Origin: Macrothele yani
Lineage: Eukaryota; Arthropoda; Arachnida; Araneae; Macrothelidae
Assembly: GCA_039090855.1 (NCBI GenBank)
Contig: CM077027.1
Coordinates: forward strand, 105,375,187 to 105,439,186
Length of the DNA: 64,000 bases
Direction: 5' to 3'
Below, piece by piece: positions 35,877 to 46,465 of this stretch. Both the position numbers and the translations under genes were made by a program. A model generated the notes under the pieces. It did not search any database. It had not been told where the DNA came from and was given only the letters and a program-made list of their open reading frames with translations. The first letter of the stretch is position 1, and each line of letters starts with the position of its first letter.

Positions 35877-35927
<51 letters not shown>

Positions 35928-35928
<1 letters not shown>

Positions 35929-38900
35929 TCTATTAGGAGACTGAAGCAAAAAAAAAATTGACTCAAACCAAGTACAAATTAGAAAAGGTTATGTATTGAC
36001 CGGTGTGAGTAAAAAGAGAAAAAAATAAAACAACTGAATGTAGAAGGTGTCGAGAATACTGAGCCTTGGCTTTATCAAGGACCAGCAAAAACTCTGCATG
36101 TTCTCACTTCCACAAAGACCTATTTGGAAATGGGTTTCTGCAAAGTCATAGATGCAAGTAATAAGCCCACTAAAAAAATTTTTAAAAATATATACATATG
36201 TCATGACCTCCGAAGAGTTGCATGACCAAGCTTTATTTAAAAATTTAGCTTGCATCCATAACTTTCCTCGCCCGACCCATGCTGTTCATCTGTTACTATT
36301 AAACAGAAAGAAGAAGATTATAGAAAACTCAAGTTGTAAGAGTGACTTAATAAATCAGAAATAATGTTCAGCAATAGCAAATTACCAAGTTCGCCTGAGA
36401 GAGAATTTAAATCTGAATAGCAATACAAAAGTATTACAAATTCTTAAAATTGCAATAAAAAAGGAAATATTAATTTTTTTAAAGCACAGATTCTTGAAAG
36501 AAAACTGGATTATAAAAACCCCCTACTCCACAACTTCTGACAACACAAAAACGAGAATAAAATAAAGACAATAATTAATTAAAGAAACGCTTTGTAAAGG
36601 TTATATGACATAAACAATTAGTTGCAATATGTACAAAGTATTTCAGAAGTGCTTTAAGTGCATAATTAAGTAGTTATTAAGAACTTAACTACATTAAAAA
36701 CGCAGCGCAAATTACAAGAACACTGAAACGGCCGGCTGCTTGGCCTTAGTTCCCTAAAAATCGCGCAAAGTTACCAAGAAAAGAAAGAGTTAAAATCCGC
36801 AAAAAAGTTAATAGACTTGCCAGTGCCTAAATGCTGAAAGCAAAAAAGAAAAAAATTACAAGAAGTTCAAACATTGAACTTGGAAAACCTAAAACCCAAA
36901 GACAATGAAGATAGCTTACCTCTTATGCAACTTAACTTCCTCCTTTCTTGAGGAAACATGGCCGACATTTTAACCCAAACTTCCAAACACCCCTGCCACT
37001 CACTAATCGCTGGGAGGCAGTGTGGGTGGGGCTGAAGCCCTCCACACACTGAAAAAATCCTACTCGCGGAGATTTTAACTAGAGAAAAAAATATAATTAA
37101 GATTGTGGACCTGTATGATCAGAAAGAGCAGAATTAACTCTCCAGAATAGATGAGAAATATTATGAAATACACAAGTAGTGTATTGAATAATCTTTGCAT
37201 GTATTTAATCACCTTAGTGAGCTTCTATAGACTATTCAGAAACCTGTTAATTTTAATGTTAGTTTTACTATTTTTAGTATAGTTATTCTAGTGAGTGAAT
37301 AACTAGTTTTCTTTTATATTTATTTTTACTTTCTTTTATAAACAGATTTTTAAGCTTTTTTTTGTGTGTGATTTTGTCTATATTATTTAATTTTTTTATT
37401 TTTAATAGGACCTTCTTATCCATAGCACTAAGGTTCCTTTTTGTAGTTAATAGGCATCCTCTAGCCAACTTCCAAAAGGCTTTCATTGGTCAGAATCATA
37501 TTACTAACTGTGCAGAAAATTAAAGCAGATCTGCCAACCTTACTCTATTATTCAGAATAATTTTTCTTAAAGTTCTTTTGATAAAGGAAGTAGGAATTTT
37601 GTTCTCTAGAAAGCTGTTTAATAGTATATTAATGTGGTAATTGAAGTCCAAATTGTTGCTGCAAATTCTTGAAATTCTAAGCACCTGAGAAATTAGTACA
37701 TTCTCAATTACTTTGGTTGATATGTTATTATTCCAGTGTAGATATTTAATTACTTTGAAAGGAAAATTAACTCTTTTATCAAAGAGGCTAATAGATGGGT
37801 TACCTCAGTTAAGTTTAATGCTTAAGTCTAGGAACTCTAGTTCCTGATTACTGTTGTGATGCCTATTAACTACAAAAAGGAACCTTAGTGCTATGGATAA
37901 GAAGGTCCTATTAAAAATAAAAAAATAAATAATATAGACAAAATCACAAAAAAAAAAAAAGCTTAAAAATCTGTTTATAAAAGAAAATAAAAATAAATAT
38001 AAAAGAAAACTAGTTATTCACTCACTAGAATAGCTATACTAAAAATAGTAAAACTAATATAAAAATTAATAGGATTCTGAATAGTCTACAGAAGCTCACT
38101 AAGGTGATTAAATGCATGCAAAGATTATTAAATACACTACTTGTGTATTTCATAATATTTCTCATGTATTCTGGAGAGTTAATTCTGCTCTTTCTGATCA
38201 TACAGGTCCACAATCTTAATTATATTTTTTTCTCTAGTTAAAATCTCCGCGAGTAGGATTTTTTTCAGTGTGTGGAATCCTTCAGCCCCACCCACACTGC
38301 CCCACCAGCGACTAGGGAGGGGCAGGGGTATTTGGAATTTTGGGTTAAAAGGTCGGCCATGTTTCCTCAAGAAAGGAGGAAGTTTAGTTGCATAAGAGGT
38401 AAGCTCTCTTCATTGTCTTTGGGTTTTAGGTTTTCCAAGTTCAATGTTTGAACTTCTTGTACTTTTTTTCTTTTTTTGCTTTCAGCATTTAGGCACTGGC
38501 AAGTCTATTAACTTTTTTGCGGATTTTAACTCTTTCTTTTCTTGGTAACTTTGCGCATTTTTTAGGGAACTAAGGCCAAGCAGCCAGCCGTTACAGTGTT
38601 CTTGTAATTTGCGCTGTGTTTTCAATGTAGTTAAGTTCTTAATGACTACTTAATTATGCACTTAAAGCACTTCTGAAATACTTTGTACATATTGCAACTA
38701 ATTGTTTATGTCATATGACCTTTACAAAGCGTTTCTTTAATTAATTATTGTCTTTATTTTATTCTCGTTTTTGTGTTGTCAGAAGTTGTGCAGTAGGGGC
38801 TTTTTATAATCCAGTTTTCTTTCAGGAATCTGTGCTTTAAAAAAATATTATTTCCTTTTTATTGCAATGTTAAGAATTTGTAATACTTTTGTATTACTAT

Positions 38901-39388
38901 TCAGGTTTAAATTCTCTCTCAGGCGAACTTGGTAATTTGTTATTGCTTAACATTATTTCTGATTTATTAAGTCACTCTTACAACTTGAGTCTTCTATAAT
39001 CTTCTTCTTTCTGTTTAATAGTAACAGATGAAGAGCATGGGTCGGGCCAGGAAAGTTATGGATGCAAGCTAAATTGTTAACTAAAGTTTGGTCATGCAAC
39101 TCTGCGGAGGTCATGACATATGTATATATTTTTTAAATTTTTTTGGTGGGCTTATTACTTGCATCTATGACTTTGCAGAAACCCATTTCCAAATAGGTCT
39201 TTGTGGAAGTGAGAAAATGCAGAGTTTTTGCTGGTCCTTGATAAAGCCAAGGCTCAGTATTCTCGACACCTTCTACATTCAGTTGTTTTATTTTTTCTCT
39301 TTTTACTCACACCGGTCAATACATAACCTTTTCTATGTTGTACTTGGTATGAGTCAAAATTTTTGTTTGCTTCAGTCTCTTAATAGAA
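35928..39388 (-). mobile_element. 3.5-kb foldback element, copy 3
   Basis: Same family as the copies at 19029 and 25247. Here the right arm keeps the segment missing in the others (about 38765-38845, TCGTTTTTGTGTTGTCAG through ATCTGTGCTTT), so this copy shows the fuller structure. Left (AT)n at 35878-35925. The right tail runs to the (AT)n near 39502. Confidence 0.85.
37502..37915 (-). pseudogene. C-terminal RT fragment, copy 3, interrupted
   Basis: Same loop segment in the third foldback copy. It lacks the 9-bp RIS duplication. It carries an in-frame stop (complement CTTAACTGAGG near 37805) where the other copies read LNRGN. Confidence 0.5.
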
Positions 39389-40073
39389 TGTGAGTTCTGA
39401 ATTTTCATAACTGCTGCGTTGCGCGTTTTGATCTTCAGGTTATTTTGCATCTTTCGTTTTATATTCTAAAGTTTTTCTTATGTTTTCGGCTTTGCTCTTT
39501 AGTATATATATATATATATATATGTGTGTGTGAAGTGTACAATACTACGATGCAAAAAACTTAGACACATAAGCAAAAAACAAATAATGAAACATACAAC
39601 GATATACCATGTACTGTCGTTATCAGGAGAGTACCAGTACATGGCGAGAGCAGCTTTTCTGATGTCCTTTGAAAGGTAGGTAGAAAACCAAATACTCACG
39701 GACAGTACTCTCTAAGCTGCAAACTCTGATGCGAGACTGAACGAAGAAACAACTCGTTGTTATGCTATACATATATATATCTACATATAAACGAATATTC
39801 ATCCCAATAACTGCTTGATATTTAATAACTTAAATCCTTTTTTAATAATAAAATTTGGTTACTTGCTAAATTTTAGTGCCATTTTTAGTGCCACTATTTT
39901 GCGCAATCCAGAAGTAATGGTTGACTATGACCGTGAGTATAATTACAAATGGGAATCATTATTTACGATCCCACAAATGTATTTTTTTAAATGTATTTAT
40001 TTTGTTCACTCTTTCCACGCTTTGATGGAGGTGCGCATACTTTCATATGGTCCATTAAATTTTTAGTTCCATA

Positions 40074-40322
40074 TTATCTTATTACACCGTCGACATCTTT
40101 CTTTGTAATTGCACACTTTTCACATTTTGAACAACAAGCAAGACCAAACAACACAGAATTATTCGCTGGTTCCTTAATGAGACGAAACAATTTGCAGCAT
40201 TCATTTTCCCCCTTGTGGTTCTGAACAAGCACGTATTTGTTGGCCTCGACGCCTTTCTCAACCTCCTTAATATTAAATCCATCCATACTAAAAAATGAGT
40301 TAATTTCGACATGACATGTCAT
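40074..40322 (-). pseudogene. Possible hAT BED-finger remnant near right TIR
   Basis: An open frame of 82 codons. KGENECCKLFRLIKEPANNS has Cys in place of the BED Trp seen in units 1 and 2, and ACCSKCEKCAITKKDVDG follows. It lies ~475 bp inside the right TIR and points away from it, the position expected for the 5' end of a hAT transposase. The rest of the gene is gone. The BED assignment is inference. Confidence 0.42.
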
Positions 40323-41098
40323 GGGAACGGGATATTATCGATTGGAAACCTCTGAATGCTCAATGTAAAAGATGCGATGAGAAAAGTATCTCTTAGTCAT
40401 ACAGTGAACTTCGATCGGAGAGAGTGAATGTGCTGAGAAGTAGGCGAATGGCGTTTGCCTGTACCTTGCTCTGACCAATCGCACTGTAAAAGAACGCAAA
40501 TGAAGTATCTTTTTACTACATGGTGTAGGTGTGTTTGACGTCGGTGTGTTGAAATCTTCGTTGCTTTAAAAAAGAGACGACAATATTTTTGCATGGCAAA
40601 TCATTATTCACTCCGTGGGCGTCAGTATCGACTACAGAATTCTACAAAGCGCATTTTCTTTGGAATATATTTTTCTCTTTTCAAAAATAAAATGGGAATA
40701 AAACCGGGTCAAAATCGGGTCAGGTACACCTTGACCCGACCCGTTAGACACGCAAGAAATTGTCGACCCGTTGACCCGTGCCCCGTTTCCATCTCTGGTA
40801 TGTACCGGACTGTGGCTCGATGTGGTCGTGAGTGACTCGAATAAATGCAATGTATTGTACATAAACAAATGTATACTCTACTATCAGGGCTTTTATTTCA
40901 GACCCACGAAAATATTGGCATGCGAAAGATTCATAGCATAAATTATCCACAAAGTGTTCAAAGGTACTCCGTTTTTTTTTTCTCGCATGAGTTAACTGAC
41001 TTAAACGCTGATAATACCTGAAAGTTGATATGAGTAAACAGAATAACAGTTGCGAAATACACTGCTGTTTACGATTAAAGTATAATCTACAGAAACAT
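40316..41098. other. hAT right subterminal region, then unique flank
   Basis: 40316-40797 belongs to the hAT element; its last ~110 bases hold four or more GGGTC/GACCC motifs (GGGTCAAAATCGGGTC, GACCCGACCCG). 40806-41098 is unique AT-rich DNA with nothing I can name. Confidence 0.65.
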
Positions 41099-41099
41099 A

Positions 41100-42318
41100 C
41101 ACTATCTACCAACAAGTAATTGGACACCTGTGATAGCAAAGGAAAACGAAGTTTATTCACCTTCAATAGTTGGTGGAGCCTCCATGAGCGGCGATTACAG
41201 CTGCGACCCTCTGGGGCATACTCTCAACCAGGCGTTGTACGACGGCTAGCGGTATTTTCTTCCACTCTGCTTGGAGAAGACAGGTCAGTTCCTTCACCGA
41301 TTTCGGACGGTGGGGGCACGCCTTAAGTCGACGCTCCAACTCGTCCCAGAGGTGTTCGATAGGGTTAAGGTCCGGGTTCTGCGCAGGCCAGTCCATTCGA
41401 TTAACCCCATTGTCACCATACCAAGTCAGGGTAGGCCTCGCAACATGACAGGTGACATTGTCATCCCGAAAGCAACATGGGTCCACCCCGTAAAACTGCC
41501 ACAACGTAGGAAGCGCATGGTTATCCAAAATAGTGCTGTAGGTCTCGGCGTTGAGTCTACCATAAATTGCGACCAAGGGTCCCGTGCCATACCAGGAGAA
41601 ACACCTCCATAGCATAATTCCACCGCCGCCGAACTTCACAGTTGGCACAATACATTCCGGCAGGAGGCATTCTCCAGGCAGACGCTAAACCCAGACCCTG
41701 CCATTCGAACGGTAGAGGGTGAACCTTGATTCGTCGCTCCAGAGAACCTGTTTCCACTGTTCACCGTACCACTGTTGACGTTCTTTGCACCACGTAAGCC
41801 GAGCAGTGCTATTGGACTTGGTGATCAAAGGCTTGTGAGCGGCAGCACGTCCATGATAACCGAGCAGATGGACTTCCTTACGGATGGTATTCATTGAAAG
41901 AACACTCCCGGATGCCTGTTGAAACTCCTCGCGGATGTGGCCCATCGATTTGGTGCGGTTCTTCCGAATTTCTCTGGCCAGCATCCGTCGGTCTCTAACT
42001 CCCAGTTTTGTGGATCTGCTGGGTCGGGGCACATTCCGACAGTCACCTCTCATCTTCCGCTTGCCAATCACGTAGGCCACTGTCAATTTTGGGTACTTCA
42101 ACTCGCTGGATATGTCACGTATGGATCGGCCATTTCTGTGATACCCGACGATTACACCTTTCTCGAAATCAGGGGGCTCCGAATTGCGTGGCATCTTGCA
42201 TGCGACTGGTTGCGCTGTTGTTTCCCACACGATATTTAACGGCGGCGGCCGTGACGTGTATCAGGACCGCAGATATCGTCGATTGCAGAGGTGTCCAATT
42301 ACTTGTTGGTAGATAGTG
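41100..42318 (-). mobile_element. Tc1-like element, family E, almost intact
   Basis: TIRs CACTATCTACCAACAAGTAA at 41100 and its complement ending at 42318 match over at least 28 bp, running into TTGGACAC. TA flanks at 41098-41099 and 42319-42320. The 1219-bp size is compact and complete for Tc1. Confidence 0.93.
41163..42194 (-). pseudogene. Tc1 transposase, family E, single nonsense codon
   Basis: A 343-codon frame from MPRNSEPPDFEKGVIVGYHR to [16 protein letters not shown]. It has a paired-like bipartite DNA-binding region (SIRDISSELKYPKLTVAYVI; RRMLAREIRKNRTKSMGHIR). The whole triad is present: [21 protein letters not shown] and [17 protein letters not shown]. The G-rich [11 protein letters not shown] segment is there. 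The only break is TAG at codon 170 (41685-41687), where relatives have Trp (RVWVWRMPGE). The usual second Cys/His position reads VTCHVAR. Apart from that stop I see no frameshift. Confidence 0.92.
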
Positions 42319-42391
42319 TATATAACTGCCAATGGATGTAAAATAACGAACTGAAAATTGCTGGCGAACATGCAAATTTCGCAGAACAGGA

Positions 42392-42499
42392 GACTACCTT
42401 GCATTGACTTTTGTAGCAATAATATACGACTACCTTGCATTGACTTTTGTAGCAATAATATACGACTACCTTGCATTGACTTTTGTAGCAATAATATAT
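42392..42499. repeat. 36-bp unit repeated three times
   Basis: Units starting GACTACCTTGCATTGACTTT at 42392, 42428 and 42464 are identical except at the last two bases of the third (TATC for TACG boundary). They abut the 3' end of the mariner relic that follows. Confidence 0.95.
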
Positions 42500-43604
42500 C
42501 AAAAAGTAAGGTCAATGTTGTCGTGCATTAAAGAAACTAAGAGTCATACAGATAGTAATTGCCTTATTTCTCAACGTATTCCCCATGTCGTTCAACGCAT
42601 ACCTGTCTACAAGATTCTGGATTCTCGCAGAGAAGAATGTTTTGGGTTGCTCCTGCAGCAACGAATGCACCGCTTCCTGTACCTGGACACCACTTTCAAA
42701 ACGGCGGTCTCACAAAGCTTCTACCAGAGTCCCGAAGACGTGAAAGTCGCACGACGCCAGATCGGGTCTTTAAGAATGACGTGGTAACAGCTCAAACTTC
42801 CACTCGGCAATGGTTTGGTGAATTGCCAATGCCGGATGTGGACGAGCGTTGTCATGCTGCAGCAGCCCTCTTTTGGATAACATCTCCTGTCGTGTACTGC
42901 GAATTGCTGGTTTCAATTGGTCTTTCATCAAGTCACAATACGAACGACTGTTAATTGAGTCACCCTGTGCTTGATAGCGCTCAACGATGGGTCCTTTTAT
43001 ATCGAAAGAGAAAGTCGCCATTAGTTTTCGTGCCGAAGGAACAACTTTGAACTTCTTTTTGCATGGGAAGCTCGGATGTTTCCACTCCATGCTTTGCCTT
43101 TTGCTCTCGGGGTCGTAACGATTGACTCATGTTTCGTCCCCAGTGACAATCCTCTCCAGAATACTTGGATCTGATTCATACCACTACAAAACATTTCTGC
43201 CACTTTTCCAGGCGCTGCTGCTTGTGCGCATTAAACAACTGCCATGGCCCCCATCTGACACACACTTTATGATTTCCGAGATCGTCATGCACCATTGAAA
43301 ATGCAGTAACATAGCTAATGTTTATCTTTTGGGTGATCTCAGACAGAGTAACCCGGCGATCTCCTTTAATGAGCGCATCGATGCGATCCAGATGGTCCTT
43401 TGTGCGAGAGGTCGACGGACGGCCCGAGCGAGTTTCATCAAACACATTGGTTCTACCGGCTTGAAACTTTTCTATCCACTTGTACACATTACCCTGGCTC
43501 ATATACTTCTCCTCCCTATATTGCACAAGTATCCTACGATGAATTTCAGCGGGTTGCACACCCTCAGCCGATAAAAATCTCACTGCACTTAGCTGCTCGA
43601 CTAT
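42500..43604 (-). pseudogene. Mariner transposase relic, minus strand
   Basis: From about 43583 the complement reads MRFLSAEGVQPAEIHRRILV, MSQGNVYKWIEKFQAGRTNV, FDETRSGRPSTS and RRVTLSEITQKINISYVTAF, the classic mariner HTH and GRPS linker. The open frame stops at 43176. Beyond it ETSELP..KEVQSC-type sequence, LLQHDNARPHPALAIHQTIA (second Asp, near 42840) and ending pieces near 42600-42700 appear in changing frames. Several stops and small deletions inactivate it. Confidence 0.8.
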
Positions 43605-43613
43605 GAAGCATTC

Positions 43614-44502
43614 CGACTCTAGAGAGTTTCAGTTGACGAGAGATATTCTTCGTCGACAAGGAGAAAGCTATTCCAGAGCCTCAACTGCAGCAGGTGATCG
43701 CTGTATGAGTGTGACTGCAAGACGGAACAGGGATATGCTATCTAAGAAACTAACTCTCTTTGGAGATTGTAGAAGCCATATGAACGAGGGATTCAAGGCA
43801 GAATCTGTTTGCAGAAGGCTTCGTGAGCAATGCCTGTATACAAGTAGACCAGTTATTTGTGTTCCCCTAACTTCCACCGCCTGCCCGACTCTTTTAACGT
43901 GGAGTCACCAGCTGCTTGAAGAAGTCCAGACAAATAGGCGAATATCCTTTTCACAGATGCAGTTTAAGTGCTGATTCGAGACATATTCGATTCTGGAGAG
44001 AACCACGGACCAGGAACAGTCCATCTAACATCATAAAAAAGGATTACTCTGGTGGCGGCACCATGATGATCTGGACAGGAATCATGATGAACGGCCGCAC
44101 AGACCTGCACATCTCTGTGAGTGGCTCTGTTACTACCTTGAGTCACAGAGACGTGATCCTGAAACCATATGCCAGGCCGTTCAGCGGAGCCGTCGTAGCA
44201 GATTTCGCTTTTATGGACGATAAAGCCCAACTTCATCAAGTACATTTGATCGACGATTTTCTAGAGGAAGAAGATATTCGCCAAATGGAGTGACTTCCCA
44301 GATCCCTTGACGTCAAAGCCATTGAGCATGCATGAGATGTATTGGAGCTTGCCAGCGCCCTGCAAGAACTCTTCTATTCCAAAAAGCTGTTGTTGACAAG
44401 TGGTCATTAATCCTTCAAGACCTCATCAATATCTTCATAAACATTATGAGGAGTCGTTGCGTGAGATGCATGCCTGTGAGGGGTGATCATACTGCATATT
44501 AA
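43614..44502 (+). pseudogene. Tc1-like transposase relic, family D-like
   Basis: Plus-strand pieces: DRCMSVTARRNRDMLSKKLT near 43700, SVCRRLREQCLYTSRPVICV and PLTS near 43805-43875, RHIRFWREPRTRNSPSNIIK near 43980, MMIWTGIMMNGRTDLHISVS near 44064 and AVVADFAFMDDKAQLHQVHL (DDK for DDN) near 44192. The C-terminus MPVRGDHTAY ends at 44502. The first DDE segment is damaged (FTDA-like) and there are several frame changes. TIRs are not evident, partly because the next element begins 11 bp later. Confidence 0.75.
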
Positions 44503-44512
44503 AATACTACTA

Positions 44513-45821
44513 CGTTCAAAAAGTTCCGGAACTTTTTGAATATTTACCAAATGTCAGTGAATTACATCCTTCCTCGCTGAGCAAGCGAAGAGCATCATGT
44601 GACCGACCATCCAGAACCGGTTTGATCCATATCCAACACGTACAGCGTATGTGCGTAGTTCGTGATTACAGGCATTCGAGGCTCTTCGTCGCGATGACAG
44701 CGATGTCGAATTTTGAACAGCCTTCAAGTGTAAAATGTTGTGTTATGCTCGGAAAATCTTTTCCCGAGACTTTTCAAATGATTAAATCAGCGTACGGTGA
44801 GAGTGCAATGAGTCGAGCTAGAGTTTATGAGTTACATCGACGATTCGAAAACAGGCTACAGAGTACAGAGGATGATGAGAGGTCAAGACGATCTTCAATG
44901 ACCACGACGGATAAACAAATCGCCATTGTCAAAGAAATTGTGAAAACATGACCATCAAAAAACTGTTGAAGCGATTGCAGAAGTTGCCGGGCATCTCAGT
45001 TGGAAGCTGCCATGCCATTTTAACAGAGATACTGGGCATGTATCACGTGTGCCAACAAATTGTTCCCAAAAAACCTGACACAAGAAAAAATGAATGAGCG
45101 CATGCAAGTTTCCGGGGATAACCTCAATGCAGTGGATTAAGATCCCGATGTCTTGAATTGATTGATCACTGAAGATGAGACTTGTTACTTTCTGTACAAC
45201 CTCCAATCCAACTGACAGTCAGAAGTGTGGAAATCACCGTCATCACCACGACCAAAAAAGTTCAAGGCTGGCCACTCCAAAGGAAAGGTCTTGTTAACAG
45301 TTTTCTTCGACTGCAAGGGGTGGTACACAAGGAATTCCTTCAACGTGGTTGTACAGTCACTAAAGAAGAGTGCGTCAACGTCCTGACACGTCTCCGAGAA
45401 TCAATGAGACGTAAGCGACCCGATCTTTGGAGACCAACTCGTGGGTGCTCCATCACGATAATGCGCCGGCTCACAGATCCCTCCTGGTGTCCGATTACCT
45501 GTCCAAGCATCACATTCCCGTTCTTCCACAATCAGTTTATTCTCCTGAATTTGCCCCGTGTAACACTTTCCTCTTGCCCCATATGAAGAATATGCTTAAG
45601 GGGTGATACTTCTCAAGTTCCGAAGAAGTGCAACGAGCTGAGACGGAGGCACTGGAAGACGTGGCAAGAGAAGGCTTGCAATCTGCATTTCTAATTTTCG
45701 TATGAGCGCTGGCAAAAATGCATAGTTGCACAGTGTAACTACTTCGAAGGAAACACTGCATAAACAGGTATTATCTGTGCTCATTCTTTTTAGTATAAAA
45801 AGTTCCGGAACTTTTTGAACG
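44513..45821 (+). mobile_element. Mariner element with self-palindromic TIRs
   Basis: Both ends carry AAAAAGTTCCGGAACTTTTT. At the left the perfect palindrome extends to 26 bp (44515-44540); at the right the 20-bp core is at 45797-45816. TA flanks at 44511-44512 and 45822-45823. The 1309-bp length is standard for mariner. Confidence 0.88.
44703..45763 (+). pseudogene. Mariner transposase (SETMAR/GVQW type), decayed
   Basis: Starts MSNFEQPSSVKCCVMLGKSF and continues with ESAMSRARVYELHRRFENRL (HTH) up to a stop at 44949. Further pieces: LITEDETCYFLY (first Asp, near 45162), VWKSPSSPRPKKFKAGHSKG near 45228, TVFFDCKGW near 45297 and VSDYLSKHHIPVLPQSVYSP-type sequence near 45495. The terminal CNYFEGNTA and TAA is at 45761-45763. 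Multiple stops and frameshifts are present. Related to the 9752-10783 copy by motif order. Confidence 0.85.
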
Positions 45822-45829
45822 TAGTTTTT

Positions 45830-46463
45830 TTACATGCCTTAAGCAAAATATTCTTCAAGTACTGTTCCGTGGACTGCTCTTTAATGCTTACAATATTGTT
45901 ATATTAATACATAAAAATTGTGTATAATGTTATGATTTTCTCCTGCTTGAGTTACATATTTTATTTAATAATAAACCTCTTCACCAAATTTCATTAGCTT
46001 CCTCATAAATTCTTCGAGTTATGCACGACTTTGTAATTGTTTTTTTTTTTTTGAGCACCAGTGTATAACTATGACCTCATACAAAAAGGAAGTAACGATT
46101 AAGCTTTCCTTTCGTGTGTAAGGAAACGTTTAACCCGGAACTCGGAAGAAATCGGAGAACTAATCAGAGGTGTGTCCACTTGATCCCTCGGCCGACCGTG
46201 CCTCGTCGTTATGTTGCCGACCGTGCCTCGGCACTGTAAGATACCTGCCCGAAAATTTCACAACAAAAATCGGAAACTATGAGCTAAGCAGAGGAAAAGG
46301 CTAAAATAAAGTAGCGTTTGCCTTTCCTTTCAAAGAAAATTAATTATTGTTCATGCACACATAAATCTCAAAGAGGAACATAAAAAAAAACCCCAAAAAT
46401 ACTGCGCCGGAACTGACTCCAGCCAATAAGATTTCAGGATCACTGTGTTTCTTAAATATCTAA
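45830..46463. other. Unassigned intergenic DNA
   Basis: AT-rich, with a small direct repeat of GCCGACCGTGCCTCG (46191 and about 46217). No recognisable coding or RNA feature. Confidence 0.5.
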
Positions 46464-46465
46464 TA

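Larger units (their letters stand above)
29574..40315. repeat. Tandem unit, copy 3, expanded to 10.7 kb
   Basis: Same order as copies 1 and 2, but an RTE LINE (about 31468-34650) and a short foldback element with its tail (34730-35925) are added. It is also more diverged from the other two in its right part. After 40315 the sequence runs on (ATGTCATGGGAACGG) into the rest of the hAT element instead of a new unit, so this copy keeps the original right context. Confidence 0.9.
31311..40797. mobile_element. Non-autonomous hAT element with perfect 8-bp TSD
   Basis: The left end CATAGTTGGAAACGGG (31311) and the right end, whose complement is CAGAGATGGAAACGGGG (ends 40797), form imperfect TIRs. 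Both are flanked by GTATGTAC (31303-31310, 40798-40805), the 8-bp duplication typical of hAT. Both subterminal regions are rich in CGGGTC/GACCCG motifs, as known for Ac-like hAT elements, where they serve as transposase-binding clusters (role inferred). Most of the interior is later material: an RTE LINE and two foldback elements. A possible BED-finger remnant near the right end (40074-40322, minus strand) is the only transposase trace. Confidence 0.78.

Noticed and set aside
17132..40315. Tandem copies as an assembly artefact
   Set aside because: Copies differ by scattered substitutions, indels, a LINE insertion and an arm deletion, which collapsed or duplicated assembly would not produce; reads should still confirm.
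42392..42499. CRISPR-like array
   Set aside because: Direct tandem units without spacers in a eukaryotic context. The same applies to the 24-bp array at 63017-63180.
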